Source of the DNA: Flaccisagitta enflata
Lineage: Eukaryota; Chaetognatha; Sagittoidea; Aphragmophora
Direction of reading: 5' to 3'
Length of the DNA: 64,000 nucleotides
Assembly (NCBI GenBank): GCA_965153355.1
Contig: OZ231127.1
Location: 100,440,001-100,504,000 of the forward strand
Shown here piece after piece: positions 10,570-22,198 of the stretch. Both the position numbers and the translations under genes were made by a program. Positions within the stretch are counted from its first letter, which is position 1, and the number at the start of each line of letters is the position of its first letter. The notes under the pieces are model-generated. The model searched no databases, had not been told where the DNA came from, and saw nothing but the letters and a program-made list of their open reading frames with translations.

Positions 10570-11342
10570 GAGATAGTCCGCCAGCGAATTTGGGGGTGTT
10601 CATCAACGGGGAATGAACGCATGTTGCTGAACAATGCCATAAAGCTGTTCATGAACGACTAAAAAGAGGCTCTTGGCAAACGATTTTGTTCATGGAGTGC
10701 CCAAAAAGACATGTTCATGAACAACCGTTCATTGAGGGGTAAAAAAAGCTGTTGCTGAACAGGGAGAAAAAACATTCCATCAATGGTTCTGTTGGTGGAG
10801 TGGGTTTTTTACCTGTTCATGAAAAATGCTCCTCTGGCTGTCAATGAACAGTAAAAAAAGTTTTTTGATAAACAGTTTTGAGCATCTAGTTTAATCTAAC
10901 AAAGAGTTCATTAAGGAGACTTTTTTGACTCTGCATGAATGGCATGAATGGCATGAATGAATGAGTGGATAGAAAATCCAGCGAAAGAGTGAACTTTTTT
11001 TGGGCATATATGAAAGAGATTTTTTACCATAAATGGATTGCACTTGATTCTTAAACCAAAAATGGTTGTTCAAGAAATACTAAATTTTACCTTTTGATGA
11101 ACAGTTTTGTTCATTGAATAGATTTTGTCATGAGTGAATTTTATTGCCACTCCACCAACAAAATCACTGGTGCAGTGGATTTTTTAGCCGTTCATGAACG
11201 CACTTTTTATGGCTCTCTCTGAACAAAATCGTTGGCCAAAGGTCTTTTTCATTGTGTTCATCAACACCTGTATGGCATTGTTGCTGAACAGGCGTTCATT
11301 CCCCGTTGCTGAATGTACCCAAATTCGCTGGCGGACTACCTG
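10570..11342. mobile_element. hAT-like foldback element with 8-bp target duplication
   Basis: The inverted ends are gagatagtccgccagcgaat at 10570 and the complement of caggtagtccgccagcgaat at 11342. The arms continue inward (gttcatcaacggggaatgaa with its mirror near 11290). It is flanked on both sides by cccatcaa (10562-10569 and 11343-11350), an 8-bp duplication. An 8-bp duplication with a CAG-like terminus is known for the hAT superfamily; the assignment is inferred, since no transposase is present. The interior has scattered gttcatgaac words. Confidence 0.75.
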
Positions 11343-11411
11343 CCCATCAAAGTGAGTGGCATGTTGAGATACGGTTATCAGTGACTCAGAAACGCGCCCA
11401 TATTGTTTTTA

Positions 11412-11770
<359 letters not shown>

Positions 11771-11796
11771 TGAGGCTCAAAATCCTTGCATGTTAT

Positions 11797-13450
11797 AACA
11801 AGTGACGTAGGGTCACAATATTGTTGCGGACCGGTGGGTAGGTGCATTCAAATCCCAGCCTCTCCCCAGCCTCACCCCAACAACCTCTGCCACACACTGA
11901 CACACCTAAAAACACATACAAAAACAACTGCAGTGTTACATTAGGGCCAACGGTTTTTGCATCAAAGCAATTAAACACCCCAGCCTGCAGCTTTTTTAAA
12001 CAGACTATGTCTATACTGTTGAAAACAGCTCGCTGTATGACTTTTCTCCGTGATTTAGAGGTGCCAGATTTGATATTTTGATCATAACTTGATGGTAGTT
12101 GTGGTAAAAATGTCCAAATTAGGTCATTTTGGCCGCCAAATTGGGCCACTTAGCCTTAGAAATCAAACCTAAAATCCATGAGATTATAAAACTAGAGCTC
12201 AAGATCTCACTAGTGGTGCAATCCGCATGTTTCTATCATTTTTTGTTTAGATTTGAGAGTATTTCAAAGATGAAAGGGTTTGAAGGGAAAATTGTGGCTT
12301 CAATTTCAGTGGCAATTTTGACATTTTTCACAAATTTCAATATTTCGCGGCTTTGGATGGACCAATCTGCATAAAATTGGTGATCAAATTGAAGAGTTTT
12401 TCCTGTTCTAGCTGATGGTAAAAAAATTTTTGATCGATATTCCCCCAAAAAATTTTTAGAGACTGTAGAAGCAGGTGCAAAAAAGTCGATTTTTTTGCAA
12501 ATTGGTCAATTTTGGATGAAAAATTAAGCCACTTCCAATTTATAAAAAGACTTAAAATCCATGAGCAAAATAAAGTACTGCTCAGGAGCTAACCAGTGGT
12601 GCAATCGGCGTGTCAATATGTTTTTGCATTTAGATTTTATAGAACTTCAAAGATCTAAGGGTATGTCAAAATAACAATTTTTGGGTATTTTAATCTTTTA
12701 AGTTCTATAAAATCTAAATAAAAACATATTGACATGCCGACTGCACCACTGGTTCTGAGCAGTACTTTTTGCTCATGGTACAAATCTTTATAAATTGAAG
12801 TAATTTTCATCAAAATGACCAATTTGCAAAAAATCAACTTTTACATCTTCGAATCTCTAAAAAACTGGGAAATATCGATCACACACCATCAGGAGAAACT
12901 CTTCAGTTGATCACCAATTTATGAATTGTTCCATCCAAAGCCGTGAAATATTGAAATTTGTGAAAAATGTCAAGCCAAATGAAGCCACAATTTCCTTCAA
13001 ACCCTAGTCTTTGATTCTCAAGTCTAAGCAAAATGACAAAATGCGATTACCTAGTGAGAGCTCTAGTTTATAATCTCATGGATTTTAGGTTTGATTTCTA
13101 AGAAAGTGGCCCAATTTAACATTAAAATGACTAATTTGACATTTTAACCACAACCACCATCAAGTTATGATCAAAATATCAAATCTGGCGCCTCTAAATC
13201 ACGGAGAAAAGTCATATAGCGAGTAGTTTTCAACAGTATAGACATAGTCTGTTTAAAAAAGCTGCAGGCTGGGGTGTTCAATTGATATGATGCAAAAACC
13301 GTTGGCCCTAGTGTTACATACATGTTTTTTTGCATTTTCAACTCAAGCTTGACGGACAGACAAATGGACGGATGGACGGAATGACTCACTGACTCACTGA
13401 CTCACTGACGGTCATAGCCTCTTATAGAGTTGCATGTCCGCAACTAGGTG
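11797..13450 (+). mobile_element. TTGCGG-family element split by a nested palindrome
   Basis: The left part (11797-11941) runs from aagtgacgtagggtcacaat through ttgcggaccggtgggt and a C-rich stretch to aaaacaactgcagtg. The right part (13311-13450) carries GGAC words and catagcctcttatagagttg, and ends catgtccgcaactagg. Removing 11942-13310 plus one gtgttacat restores the block order seen in the intact copy at 29.2 kb. Confidence 0.7.
11942..13310. mobile_element. 1369-bp palindrome with 9-bp target duplication (Mutator-like foldback)
   Basis: The ends are tagggccaacggtttttgca and its complement at 13310. The two arms (about 11942-12670 and 12690-13310) stay complementary along their whole length. 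For example cagactatgtctatactgtt near 12000 mirrors aacagtatagacatagtctg near 13235. The axis lies near 12680 with little or no spacer. The perfect direct repeat gtgttacat at 11933-11941 and 13311-13319 is a 9-bp target duplication; known Mutator-like elements make 9-11 bp duplications and have long inverted ends. Short open frames inside are non-coding readings. Confidence 0.85.
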
Positions 13451-13754
13451 ATCCTGAATTTTGTACCGGGATGAAGCCCATAACAAATTTGCTCTTGAAT
13501 TATTTCCTACCATGGTTTTTGAAATTGTTCTATCATGTTGACGAAGGTTGTAGCTTGTTCTCAGTCCTCAGTCAATTTGTTTGCTTCAATCTTATGATGT
13601 GTGACGGGTGTGACAGGGCATTTTAAGATACTTTAGTGTAAATGGGACAGCGTACTGTAGGTGGTTTTTGCTTAAGTATGGCCGTCGGAATAGCATTTTG
13701 AATAAATGACAAGTACGGCTGGATAACATATCTGGTATCAGACAACTTGGTAAC
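13451..13754. other. Unannotated spacer
   Basis: No coding sequence or clear repeat seen. Confidence 0.4.
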
Positions 13755-13917
13755 AAGGCCGGATACACGGCCATCAGTTGCGGACAGGTGGGCAGGGGCA
13801 GAAATGCGCGTTTTCCCACTTTTCGACTCGATCATTACGGACCGACAGACGGACCAACGGACGGACCAACGGACGGACGGACAAAGCCTCTTATAGAGTT
13901 GCGTAACCGCAACTAAA
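13755..13917 (+). mobile_element. TTGCGG-family short element, compact copy
   Basis: Starts aacaaggccggatacacggc, then cagttgcggacaggtgggca and cgttttcccacttttcgact, then GGAC/CAAC words, and ends tatagagttgcgtaaccgca. The left block is the one also used by GC-tip elements at 39.2 and 42.0 kb, so the families share a leading module. Confidence 0.7.
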
Positions 13918-13959
13918 AACATTTTGATAAAAACATGAATAAAATCAGAGTAAATTAAA

Positions 13960-14219
13960 ACAACGCCAACCCCTTACAGTCGCGTGCGGTTGTTAAGAAA
14001 AAAAGACCAAAAGACAAAAAACAAAAGACCAAAAATGACTTTAGTGACTTAAAATGACTTTAAATGACTTAAAATGACGTAAAACGGCGAAAAAAAGCTA
14101 TGTGTGACGGACCGACAGACCGACAGACCGACAGACCGACAGACTGACAGACCGGCAGACCGACAGACCGACCGACAGGCGGACAGAGTGGGTCATAGAG
14201 TCGCGTGCACGCGACTAGA
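13960..14219 (+). mobile_element. GC-tip element with (aaatgactta)n and (gacc)n tracts
   Basis: Left end caacgccaaccccttacagt plus cgcgtgcgg. A decayed aaatgactta array lies near 14035-14085, a (cagaccga)n tract at 14105-14180, and the right tip is tagagtcgcgtgcacgcgac. Block order matches the copies at 31.5 and 49.2 kb. Confidence 0.72.
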
Positions 14220-14277
14220 AATAACATTTTTCATAGTACCATCTTGCTCAAAAATATCGTCTCAACTGTATAGTTTA

Positions 14278-14787
14278 CAGTGAAACCCCGCTCGAACGGA
14301 TTTCAAGGGACCAGGATTCTTCTTCCATTAGAGACGGGAATCCGTTAGAGGCATTTTGACTGTGTCATAGAAATTGTATTAGTTACATTTAAAATGAGAA
14401 GTGTAGAATCATATTCATCAATAATAAGGCTCTCTGCTGCCTAAGTTCTGTTTCTGCAAACCATTTAGAAAGAAAAAAAAATATATTTGATTTATTTTTT
14501 TTTTGCATACTATTCTTTTTGATTTTTTTTGCATCTATTCTCTTTTTCTTGTCACTTGACATGATAATAGTGTTTAGTTGCGTCCCCTTCTTCCTTTCTA
14601 TGAGGTCGTTGGCCTCACTGCTCCTTACCAAATGCTATGGCACAAACAAAGCCAGACTAAGCTACTGCAGGGCCTTAGGCTTGATATCCCCCTTAGCTCC
14701 CCCCCTCCGCTGCTGCTGTCCCTCTAGCAGGAAAAAAAACCATTAGATCTTTCAAGGCATCGAGCTTGCTCTTTGGTTCTTTTCCTC

Positions 14788-14820
<33 letters not shown>

Positions 14821-15363
14821 TTTCTTCCTCTTTCTTTTCCTTCCTTTTCCCCATTTTCCTCACCCTTTTTGCTCTCCTTTTTTCCCCCCAAGGGGTAGGA
14901 GCTGTTACCGCGGGCCTAAGGCTCAAACCTCATAAGCCTAATGTGTGTTCCGGCTCAGCTGCCCCTGTCCACCTATGCGCTACTGGGATAGCTGTGTATT
15001 CACCTTTATAAAAAATCATTTTAGTAACCGATGATGCACCTTTTTTTCTCATACTTCTTTTTCCTCTCCTCCTCCTCATATTGATAACATTTCGCTAGTA
15101 TTTCTGATTCAATGCTTATCATAGACAATCCTGAATTACCGTTTTCTCCCAAAGTTGAGGCTAATTTCTGTTCAGGACGGGAAGAGCCGACCATTCTTAG
15201 CCAAAAAACTTGCCTTTAAGCCAAAATTACGGTTACAGGTGGAACCGGTTTAGACGGAATCTTTTAAAAAGAAAACTAAAAGAAATAAGTTGGGACTTTA
15301 GCTTTTCATACATTGGAGGCGGGTTTCCGCTCGTAACGGGTCCGTTGGGGCGGGATTCTACTG
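14278..15363. mobile_element. pogo/Tigger-like non-autonomous element, 1086 bp
   Basis: It is bounded by TA at 14276-14277 and 15364-15365. The left end is cagtgaaaccccgctcgaac; the right end in reverse is cagtagaatcccgccccaac. A TA duplication and a CAGTG-type end with an A/C-rich first 20 bp are known for the pogo/Tigger group of Tc1/mariner. A pyrimidine tract and a C/G-rich piece lie inside (about 14680-15005), probably a secondary insertion. No transposase frame is seen. Confidence 0.7.
14785..14905. repeat. Pyrimidine-rich (TTTC)n tract
   Basis: Runs of TTTC and TTCC to 14890, ending in a C-run. It produces the spurious phenylalanine/serine frame here. Confidence 0.9.
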
Positions 15364-15365
15364 TA

Positions 15366-16440
15366 TTTGTGACTAAACTATTTAAAAAACCATTTTAAAA
15401 TCTGTGACCTTTGGAAAGAACAAGAAAAAAACTTTAAAATGCCGCCAAGTAGCTCAAGTCATTTAGATTTTAGAGCTAAAAGAGTGAAAACATTCACATC
15501 AACAAGAAGCAAAAAACATATAAAAAAATGAGAAGAAAAATATAGACCTGTTCATGTTCATTTTTTCTTGGCTTATCGTTATAAAATCATATAAAAATCA
15601 GTGACCATTAGAAAGAGCTTCAAAAAATCTGTTAATTGCCACCAACCAGATTTTTCTAGTTAAAACTGTTTGAATTTTATATCAAAATGAATAGACATTG
15701 GTCTGAATGTGCTGCAGAAAAAAATTGCTAGAAAAAATTGCTAGAAAAATTGTTAGAAAAACCTTCATTTATATCTTACCAAATGAATACTAAGAATATT
15801 TAGTACCGCAAGAGCCTATACTAGATATTTGTACAGAAAAATATAATTTTGTACAAAAATTTACGATAATGATTAACTATTTTGTTTTACTGAGACAATA
15901 TTTTTGAGCAAGATAGTAATTTTAAACAGTGTCTAAGCCAAAATGCTTGCTCTCCTGGTCATAAAGCCCCTGTACCGTAACTGTTAACTGTTTTTTTAAA
16001 AACTTAGTTCATGGACATGGGAGATAAAAGAAGAGGGGCCATGCATTTTGAGCTGTGCGGATTACTGCTGCTGTTTTTTTTTGAACACCAGATAACTTCT
16101 CAAGTTTTCAAGTTACTTCAACTTTTGGGGGTAAAAAAATCAAAATTGCAATTTTGGTGTTAAGATTGATTCTAGTGGCGAGGAAAAACATAAACTAAGA
16201 TCAACCAAAAAATTTCAGCCGATTTTATTGATTTTTGTGGCCTCTCAAGCTTTAAGAAGTTGAAAAACAGCAAAATTATGCATCAAAATTTTGATCATTT
16301 TTCTCCTTACCTTTCACGGGAAAATCATCACTTTGGGCTCAAAAATCCATATAAAGACATGCGGTTGTTGTAGTTGAGTAGTCTTATCAGCTAGAAAAAA
16401 AAGTTGCCCAAAAATTGACAAATTAATGGGGTGTTTTTAA
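15366..16440. other. Unannotated AT-rich stretch
   Basis: About 1 kb with no coding signal. Apart from the mirror of 14.24 kb noted separately, no repeat was recognised. Confidence 0.45.
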
Positions 16441-16445
16441 AAATG

Positions 16446-17168
16446 CTTCTTTTTGGGCCGATGACCTATGCTTTCACACAGGGAAAATTATTCCTCCTCC
16501 TCCTCCTACGTCCCCCCCTCGAGGCTCAAATCCCGGCCTCAAGGCTCAAATCCCGGCCTCGAGGCTCAAATCCCAGCCTCAAGGCTCAAATCCCAGCCTC
16601 AAGGCTCAAATCCCAGCCTCGAGGCTCAAATCCCAGCCTCAAGGCTCAAATCCCACCCTCGAGGCTCAAATCTCACCCTCGAGGCTCAAATCCCAGCCTC
16701 GAGGATCAAATCCCAGCCTCGAGGCTCAAATTCTAGCAAAGAGGCTCAAATCCCAACCTCGAGGCTCAAATCCCATGCTCAAGGCTCAAATCCCACCCTC
16801 AAGGCTCAAATCCCCCCCCCTTGAGGCTCAAATCCCAGCCTCAATGCTCAAATCCCAGTCATGAGGCTCAAATCCCAGCCTAGAGGCTCAAATCCAAACC
16901 TCGAGGCTCAAATCCCAACCTTGAGGCTCAAATCCCAGCCTCTCGGCTCCAATTCCAGCCTCCAGGCCCTAATTTCAGTCTCCAGGCCTAATTCCAGCCT
17001 TCAGGCCCTAATCCCAGCCTCCAGGCCCCAATTCCAGCCTTGAGGCTCAAATAAAGACAGCATAGGTCATCGGCCCCTTTGGGGCAGCTGCCCCTCTAAC
17101 CACCTAACACCCTCATACACTCACATAGGGGCAACGGGTACCGCTGACCATCTAACGCTTTTGCGACT
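16446..17168 (-). mobile_element. FB3 foldback element
   Basis: Left end: gggccgatgacctatgcttt, a short ttcctcctcctcctcctacg tract and a C-run. The interior (16515-17050) is about 25 copies of a 20-bp word of type gaggctcaaatcccagcctc. Right end: cagcataggtcatcggcccc then tttggggcagctgcccctct. The outer box (gcaacgggtaccgctgacca, tctaacgcttttgcgact) closes the element on the right. The serine/proline repeat proteins readable across it come from the 20-bp word. Confidence 0.85.
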
Positions 17169-17419
17169 TTTAGATATTTCTGAGGTGAAAAATTCATGAA
17201 AAGTAGGTCTGGAACTTGTATTGCCCCAAGAAACCCCCCATCAATTTTTTTTCATGATTTGAAAGCCCTGTCAGGGTAGAGTCATGGACCACTTTCACTT
17301 GAGGTTCCTGGCGGTTCATCAGTCATTTAGGGGCATAAATGTTCACATGTCAAAATTTAGTCATATTCAGGGAGTTTAATGGCAGAAACTAAAGTGTATA
17401 TTTTTTTCGTGCTGAACAC

Positions 17420-17965
17420 GAATCTGGCCTCCCTTTTGGTCAGCGGCCCCAAAGGGCCAATGTCTGTAGAACACAGGGGGGAATTTGGAGACGTCCGTCC
17501 ATCCTTCTGTCTTTCTGTCCTTCCTTCCATCCCCCCCCCCAAAGCTTCTCAAGCCTCATATTCCCATTGAATAACATTGGAAATTGACAAAATAAAAACT
17601 TCCCATTGAACAACATGGAAAATTTACAAAACAGTGAAAAATTGCATGTTTCCCATTGAATAACATAGAAAATTAATGAAAATTGAGAGGAATGCAAAAT
17701 TCTCATTGAATAACATGGTGAATTCAAATCAGCCTCCCCATGCCCTAAATCTGCCCCCCAAACCTCAAATCTGCCCTCCAAGCGAAAAACCAGCCTGCCA
17801 AACCTCAAATCTGCTCTCCAAGCCTTATTTATGCCCTCCAGCCCTCAGATATGCCTTCAGTGGCATAAATCAGTTATCTAGGGCCCTCTAAGGACAGACG
17901 GAAGGACGGACGTCTCGAAATTCCCCCCTGTGTTCTACAGGACATTGGCCCTTTGGGGCCGCTGC
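17420..17965 (+). mobile_element. FB2 foldback element without outer box
   Basis: Left end near 17441: cagcggccccaaagggccaa, tgtctgtagaacacaggggg, gaatttggagacgtccgtcc, C-run. Right end 17886-17960 is its complement (ggacggacgtctcgaaattc, ccccctgtgttctacaggac, attggccctttggggccgct). Inside are a 50-bp array and, from 17728, decayed 20-bp words (caaatctgccctccaagc). Confidence 0.85.
17565..17725. repeat. About 50-bp tandem repeat inside FB2
   Basis: Three to four copies of a unit with ttcccattgaataacatgga and aattgacaaaa. Confidence 0.75.
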
Positions 17966-18244
17966 CCAAAAATCTTATTAACTGTAGGTCACTGGGGTGA
18001 GCTTCCAGACGTCCTTGGAGGGCATAATCAAGGCCTTAGGTGACGGATTTAGGTGACTGAAGTTGGACTACATGACTAGTTTGAGTATTTTTTGGGCCTC
18101 CCTTTCAAAAATCCATTTTTTTGCCAATTTTGGGGTATAGATGCGTTTTTTGGCTACTTGGAGTTGTCCCTTGGCTGAGTTTTTCAATTGAACCTAACAA
18201 GAACTGTGGTGAATACACAGTCCACAAGGATCTTGCGGCTGTAC

Positions 18245-18575
18245 CAAGTTAATAGCAGCCCAAAAGCAATAAGTGGTCAGCGGTACCCGTGCCCTGCTTG
18301 AGTAGTAAGTGATTTAGGTTGAGAGGGAGGGGTAACGGCCCCAAAGAACACAGGAGGAGTCTGTTCGTCCATCCTTCTGTCTGCCTTCCTTCTGTCCAGG
18401 ATGCCCTGTTATTCAAATTTTCATAGAATACCATGGAGAAATGACAAAAGGCAGTATATGGACAATGGTACCCTTGCCCTTCTTGAATAGTTTGTAGGTT
18501 AAGTTAAGGGAAGAGCAGGCCAGGATCCGGGTCTCAGAGACCAATTTCTTGGTCTTAGAAGCCAGGATTTGAGTC
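18245..18575 (+). mobile_element. FB element fragment, inverted copy of part of the 51-kb element
   Basis: An outer box (ggtcagcggtacccgtgccc) is followed by a damaged end (taacggccccaaagaacaca) and GTCC-like words. The stretch from gtccaggatgccctgttatt to ggtctcagagaccaatttc matches, in reverse complement, 51420-51590. No right end is present. Confidence 0.75.
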
Positions 18576-18579
18576 TCTG

Positions 18580-19060
18580 AGTAGCATGCGCCGTAGCTTC
18601 TATATCGTGAGAGTAACCATGCTATCTCGATATGCTATGATGCCTTTGGTACTTTCTGATGATGTTAAAAGAAAGAAAAACTAATATTTCAGTTAAAGAT
18701 GACATGCCTAAAGCTGATTTTCGCTTGAATTTTTGCGGTTTTTCGCGGAATCCCCGGACTTAGGAGAAAACCCATAATGTCTTCCTTTTGGCCTATGGAC
18801 TTCCATGATATCAATTGTAGCAACTAGGAGATGAAATATTCTTTATTCACGATGAATTGGTAGAGAAAGAAAAAAAATACACAGTCTGTATGCCTGTATG
18901 TCAAAGTTAGGGGAATCCACAATATGCAAATGAGCTTTTGAAGCGAACTTGATAAGCAAAATGGCCAATTCTGACTTTGTTCCTGATTCTTGTCACCTCT
19001 CATGCCTTCCCAAATTCGGTTTAATTTATTGAGTCAATCAGTCACATTCATCCATTTATT
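18580..19060. other. Unannotated spacer
   Basis: No coding sequence, repeat or element end seen. Confidence 0.4.
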
Positions 19061-19067
19061 CGCTTTT

Positions 19068-19335
19068 TGGGCAGCGGCCCCAAAGGGGTTCCCCCCCTCG
19101 GAAGCTTCTCAAGCCTCTCAGGCCTCAAGTCCAGCCTCTCAGGCCACAAATCCAGCCTCTTAGGTCTCAAGTCTGGCCTCCCAGGCCTCAAATCCAGCCT
19201 CTCAGGCCTCAAATCCAGCCTCTTAGGTCTCAAATCCAACCTCTCAGGCCTCAAATCTAGCCTCTTGGGCCTAAAATCCAGCCTCTTGGGCCCTAAATCC
19301 AGCCTCTCAGGTCTCAAGTTCACATGGCAAATTGA
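19068..19335 (+). mobile_element. FB element, left end and internal repeats only
   Basis: ttgggcagcggccccaaagg is followed directly by a C-run; the subtype code and GTCC run are missing. About ten 21-bp words (ctctcaggcctcaaatccag) run to 19320. No right end. Confidence 0.75.
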
Positions 19336-19427
19336 CAAAAAATTTTAAAAAATGCATAATTCCCAATGACTACCAATAAAGGCGGCTAATCGCCATAGCA
19401 AAAAAGTCGTAAATGCTGAGAGAAAGA

Positions 19428-19430
<3 letters not shown>

Positions 19431-19500
<70 letters not shown>
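19431..19500. repeat. (AG)n microsatellite
   Basis: About 68 bp of AG, followed by agacagacagacag-type words to 19560. Confidence 0.96.
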
Positions 19501-19501
<1 letters not shown>

Positions 19502-19564
19502 AACAGACAGACAGACAGATAGACAGAGGGGGAGAGAGAGACAGAGAGAGAAACAGAGAAAAAC

Positions 19565-19735
19565 ATGTAACGCGGGGTTACAATATCGTTGAAGACAGGG
19601 GCATCCAACCCCTATCCACACCCCAACCCCCACACACATGCATCAAGACCGCATGTTTTCCCACTTTTCCACTCGGACGGACAGACAAACCAACAGACCG
19701 ATGGATGGACTGACAGACAAGGCCTCTCATAGAGT
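19565..19735 (+). mobile_element. TTGCGG-family short element, decayed
   Basis: cgcggggttacaatatcgtt, C-rich ccaacccctatccacacccc, gcatgttttcccacttttcc, GGAC/CAAC words and aaggcctctcatagagt appear in family order. The terminal tips are degraded. Confidence 0.6.
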
Positions 19736-19739
19736 CCAA

Positions 19740-20130
19740 AGTTGAAATGAGAGAGAGACTGTGCTGCCAGGATGCACAATTACCATCTGGGACATTTAAA
19801 AGTTCAAATAGACTTCAACTAACTCAATTCCTCGTTTTTTTTGGAAAACGAGAAAAATGCGGAAAAATAAAAAAAGATTAAAAAAATCATAGCTCCAAGA
19901 CTAATGATCGCACAGAATTCTGCTTGGCGTCATCAGAAAGAGGAGAATTAGTTCTTTCTTCGCTATTAATTTCATGCGTAGTCCCATTTGGCCCGGAATG
20001 CAGACCAACTTCCCCAAGCCACTTACCAGAAAAAGGGAAAACTGGATTTCTCTGCAGGACTCAAAAAGACCTAAGGGACTTCGTCTCTTCGACTTTTTTC
20101 CAAATTATGGAAAATTACCCCAAATTTGCC
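19740..20130. other. Unannotated spacer
   Basis: No feature supported. Confidence 0.4.
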
Positions 20131-20139
20131 CTCTCAAGA

Positions 20140-20283
20140 CATATGGAAATTCACCCCTGTGTCTTTCAGGACATCGGCCCTTTGGGGCCGCTGCCCTGCT
20201 CTCACTCCACTTCTTCAGCTAATCACTTGATGCAGGGCATCAGGTACCGCTGACCATGTGCGATCCTTGGATGACTTGTTCAT
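20140..20283 (-). mobile_element. FB2 right end with outer box
   Basis: ggaaattcacccctgtgtct, ttcaggacatcggccctttg, gggccgctgccctgctctca, then the outer box (ggtaccgctgaccatgtgcg, atccttggatgacttgtt). Left end and GGAC run are absent. Confidence 0.75.
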
Positions 20284-20384
20284 TCATAATATTCATTCAT
20301 TCATTCATAATGTTCGTTCATTCATTCAGTCAAAAAGTTCACTTTATGAAGCGAGGTGCATATATCGTACATATCATGGCCTAC

Positions 20385-20610
<226 letters not shown>

Positions 20611-21180
20611 ATAGTGCTTGCTAAGCAACTACAAGAGGGTATCTGAAGGTTGGAAGGTGGGAAGGTTTGGCTATTACACAAAATTTTGGGAGACGCGAAA
20701 TCAGTGGAAATGATGCAATACTGCTCTTGCCAACCCACTTAATAGCCCCCGTTCATCATTTTTAGTGCCCTGGCCCCATTTGAATGACTTCCCTTGCTCA
20801 CCTGCAAAGGACAGACCAAAGGTTGTGTGTACGGCGTTGCTCTTTAATTTTCTTCCTTTCTCCGTCAAACCGGGGTGTAGAGTCGCGTAGCATGCATGTG
20901 CATGCGACAAACAAATGAAAACAGCCTTTTGCATTGCAGTCAAATGAAAGGCATTTTGAGAATGATTAGATTCTTTTGAACAACTAATTCAGATGGGTGG
21001 GCAGGGGCCCACAGCCCCCTCCCTCTTCCCTCAACACATGTCATTTAATATGAATCTTTTCACGCTTGTCAACTTGAAGAATAAAAGGTATGAACAGACT
21101 GATGAACAATCTCAAAGATATGTCCCTAATTTAAGATTTTTAATCAAACAAGCGTGTCTTGAAAATAAGTTTTTCCTTTT
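20611..21180. other. Unannotated stretch with a GC-tip fragment
   Basis: Mostly unrecognised. At 20870-20910, ccggggtgtagagtcgcgta and catgcgac are a GC-tip right end. At 20993-21015, gggtgggcaggggccc is the leading G-rich block of a short element. Confidence 0.4.
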
Positions 21181-21181
21181 T

Positions 21182-21292
21182 TGTTGCGGACACAGACTTT
21201 TCTGAGCGGCTTTGTCGGTCCGTCCATTGGTCCGTTGGTCCAGCAGTCCATGCTCAAGTTAACAAGTGACTCGGGGTCACAATATTTTAGCG
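21182..21292 (-). mobile_element. TTGCGG-family fragment
   Basis: gttgcggacacagacttttc, GTCC words (gtccgtccattggtccgttg), and ttaacaagtgactcggggtc plus acaatatttt. The central part of the family is missing. Confidence 0.6.
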
Positions 21293-21480
21293 AGAATAAA
21301 TAGAAATGTGTTTCCATGGCAACTGAACATCACGGGTAATAAATCATTCTTTTGTTGATTCATATTCCAGATATCAGTCCCTTCACTTCATTTCTCTTAC
21401 CATTATCCTAGCCCCATCATCTCAAGTCTAGACGAGATCTACTGTACAACTGGGCAAGTCAATCTGAGAATGACAAAAAT
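21290..21480 (+). repeat. Dispersed repeat shared with 58.35-58.51 kb
   Basis: aaatgtgtttccatggcaac, tattccagatatcagtccct and caagtctagacgagatctac occur in the same order at 58361, 58428 and 58485, so this is a diverged second copy. Confidence 0.65.
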
Positions 21481-22198
21481 CAGATAGAGCCGTAACCGCA
21501 TAAAATTTTGAGTTTAAGCTAACGGAATTCGATATGACTGGATATCAAAGATGAAAAAAGACATGCAAGAATTGATAGTCAGATATCAATATACTTCTAT
21601 GCTTCCGGGAATCAAGAATTTTTCGTTTCGTTTTCCCACAAGTAGAGTTCAGTATAGAATAGTGGATTGAGGTGTACAAAAAATGCCAATTTTGCTTTGA
21701 TCATGCCACCCGGAAGTTTGGGGCTGGTATTACGTGTGTACAATGGGATTAAAGCCTCAGAAGGCTTAGGGGAGTTGCCCAGACTACAAAAACTCAACAA
21801 AGTTGACATATTCAGCCTCAAAATGAGCAAAATCGAATCACCACCCTCAGACTTAATTTCAAATTTCCTTCTAGATTTCAACATTAAGCACATTTTTTGG
21901 GCTTGTTGGATAGAAAAAACATGTATGGAGGTGACCATGTGGGTGGGTGGGAGGGGTGCCCCATGAGGGTGCGGCACCAAATTGGACAAATTGCAGGGCC
22001 TAATGGAGGTGGTCTCAAAAAATGACGAAAATGGCCCCCATTAATTTTGGAGCAAGAATGTATCCCAACATGACATATTCTGCCCAAAAAACGGTATTTT
22101 CATCAATTTTGGACAAAAAATTGCCAAATAACAGTCCTACCGGTTGTTGTGAGTTTAGGTCCCTGACACCATCAACTTCAATTGCTTATAGCTTCTAA
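21481..22198. other. Unannotated stretch
   Basis: The 99- and 125-codon frames here (21667-21966 +, 21612-21989 -) overlap on opposite strands and show no domain, so I do not call either. Just before 22198, tgcttatagcttctaaacga is the end of the spacer repeat described at 23.5 kb. Confidence 0.4.

Larger units (their letters stand above)
14230..15935. mobile_element. Old foldback relic around the pogo-like insertion
   Basis: ccatcttgctcaaaaatatc at 14241 mirrors gatactatct-type sequence near 15890-15920 (aatatttttgagcaagatag). The pogo-like element at 14278-15363 lies between the arms. Outer limits are unclear because a GC-tip element abuts the left arm. Confidence 0.45.

Noticed and set aside
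16431-17043. Repeat proteins rich in S, P, Q and N across FB elements
   Set aside because: Made by the internal 20-bp words, with several frames and both strands open; no start context or conservation.
21612-21989. Overlapping 125- and 99-codon frames on opposite strands
   Set aside because: They cannot both be genes, and neither shows motifs or codon bias.
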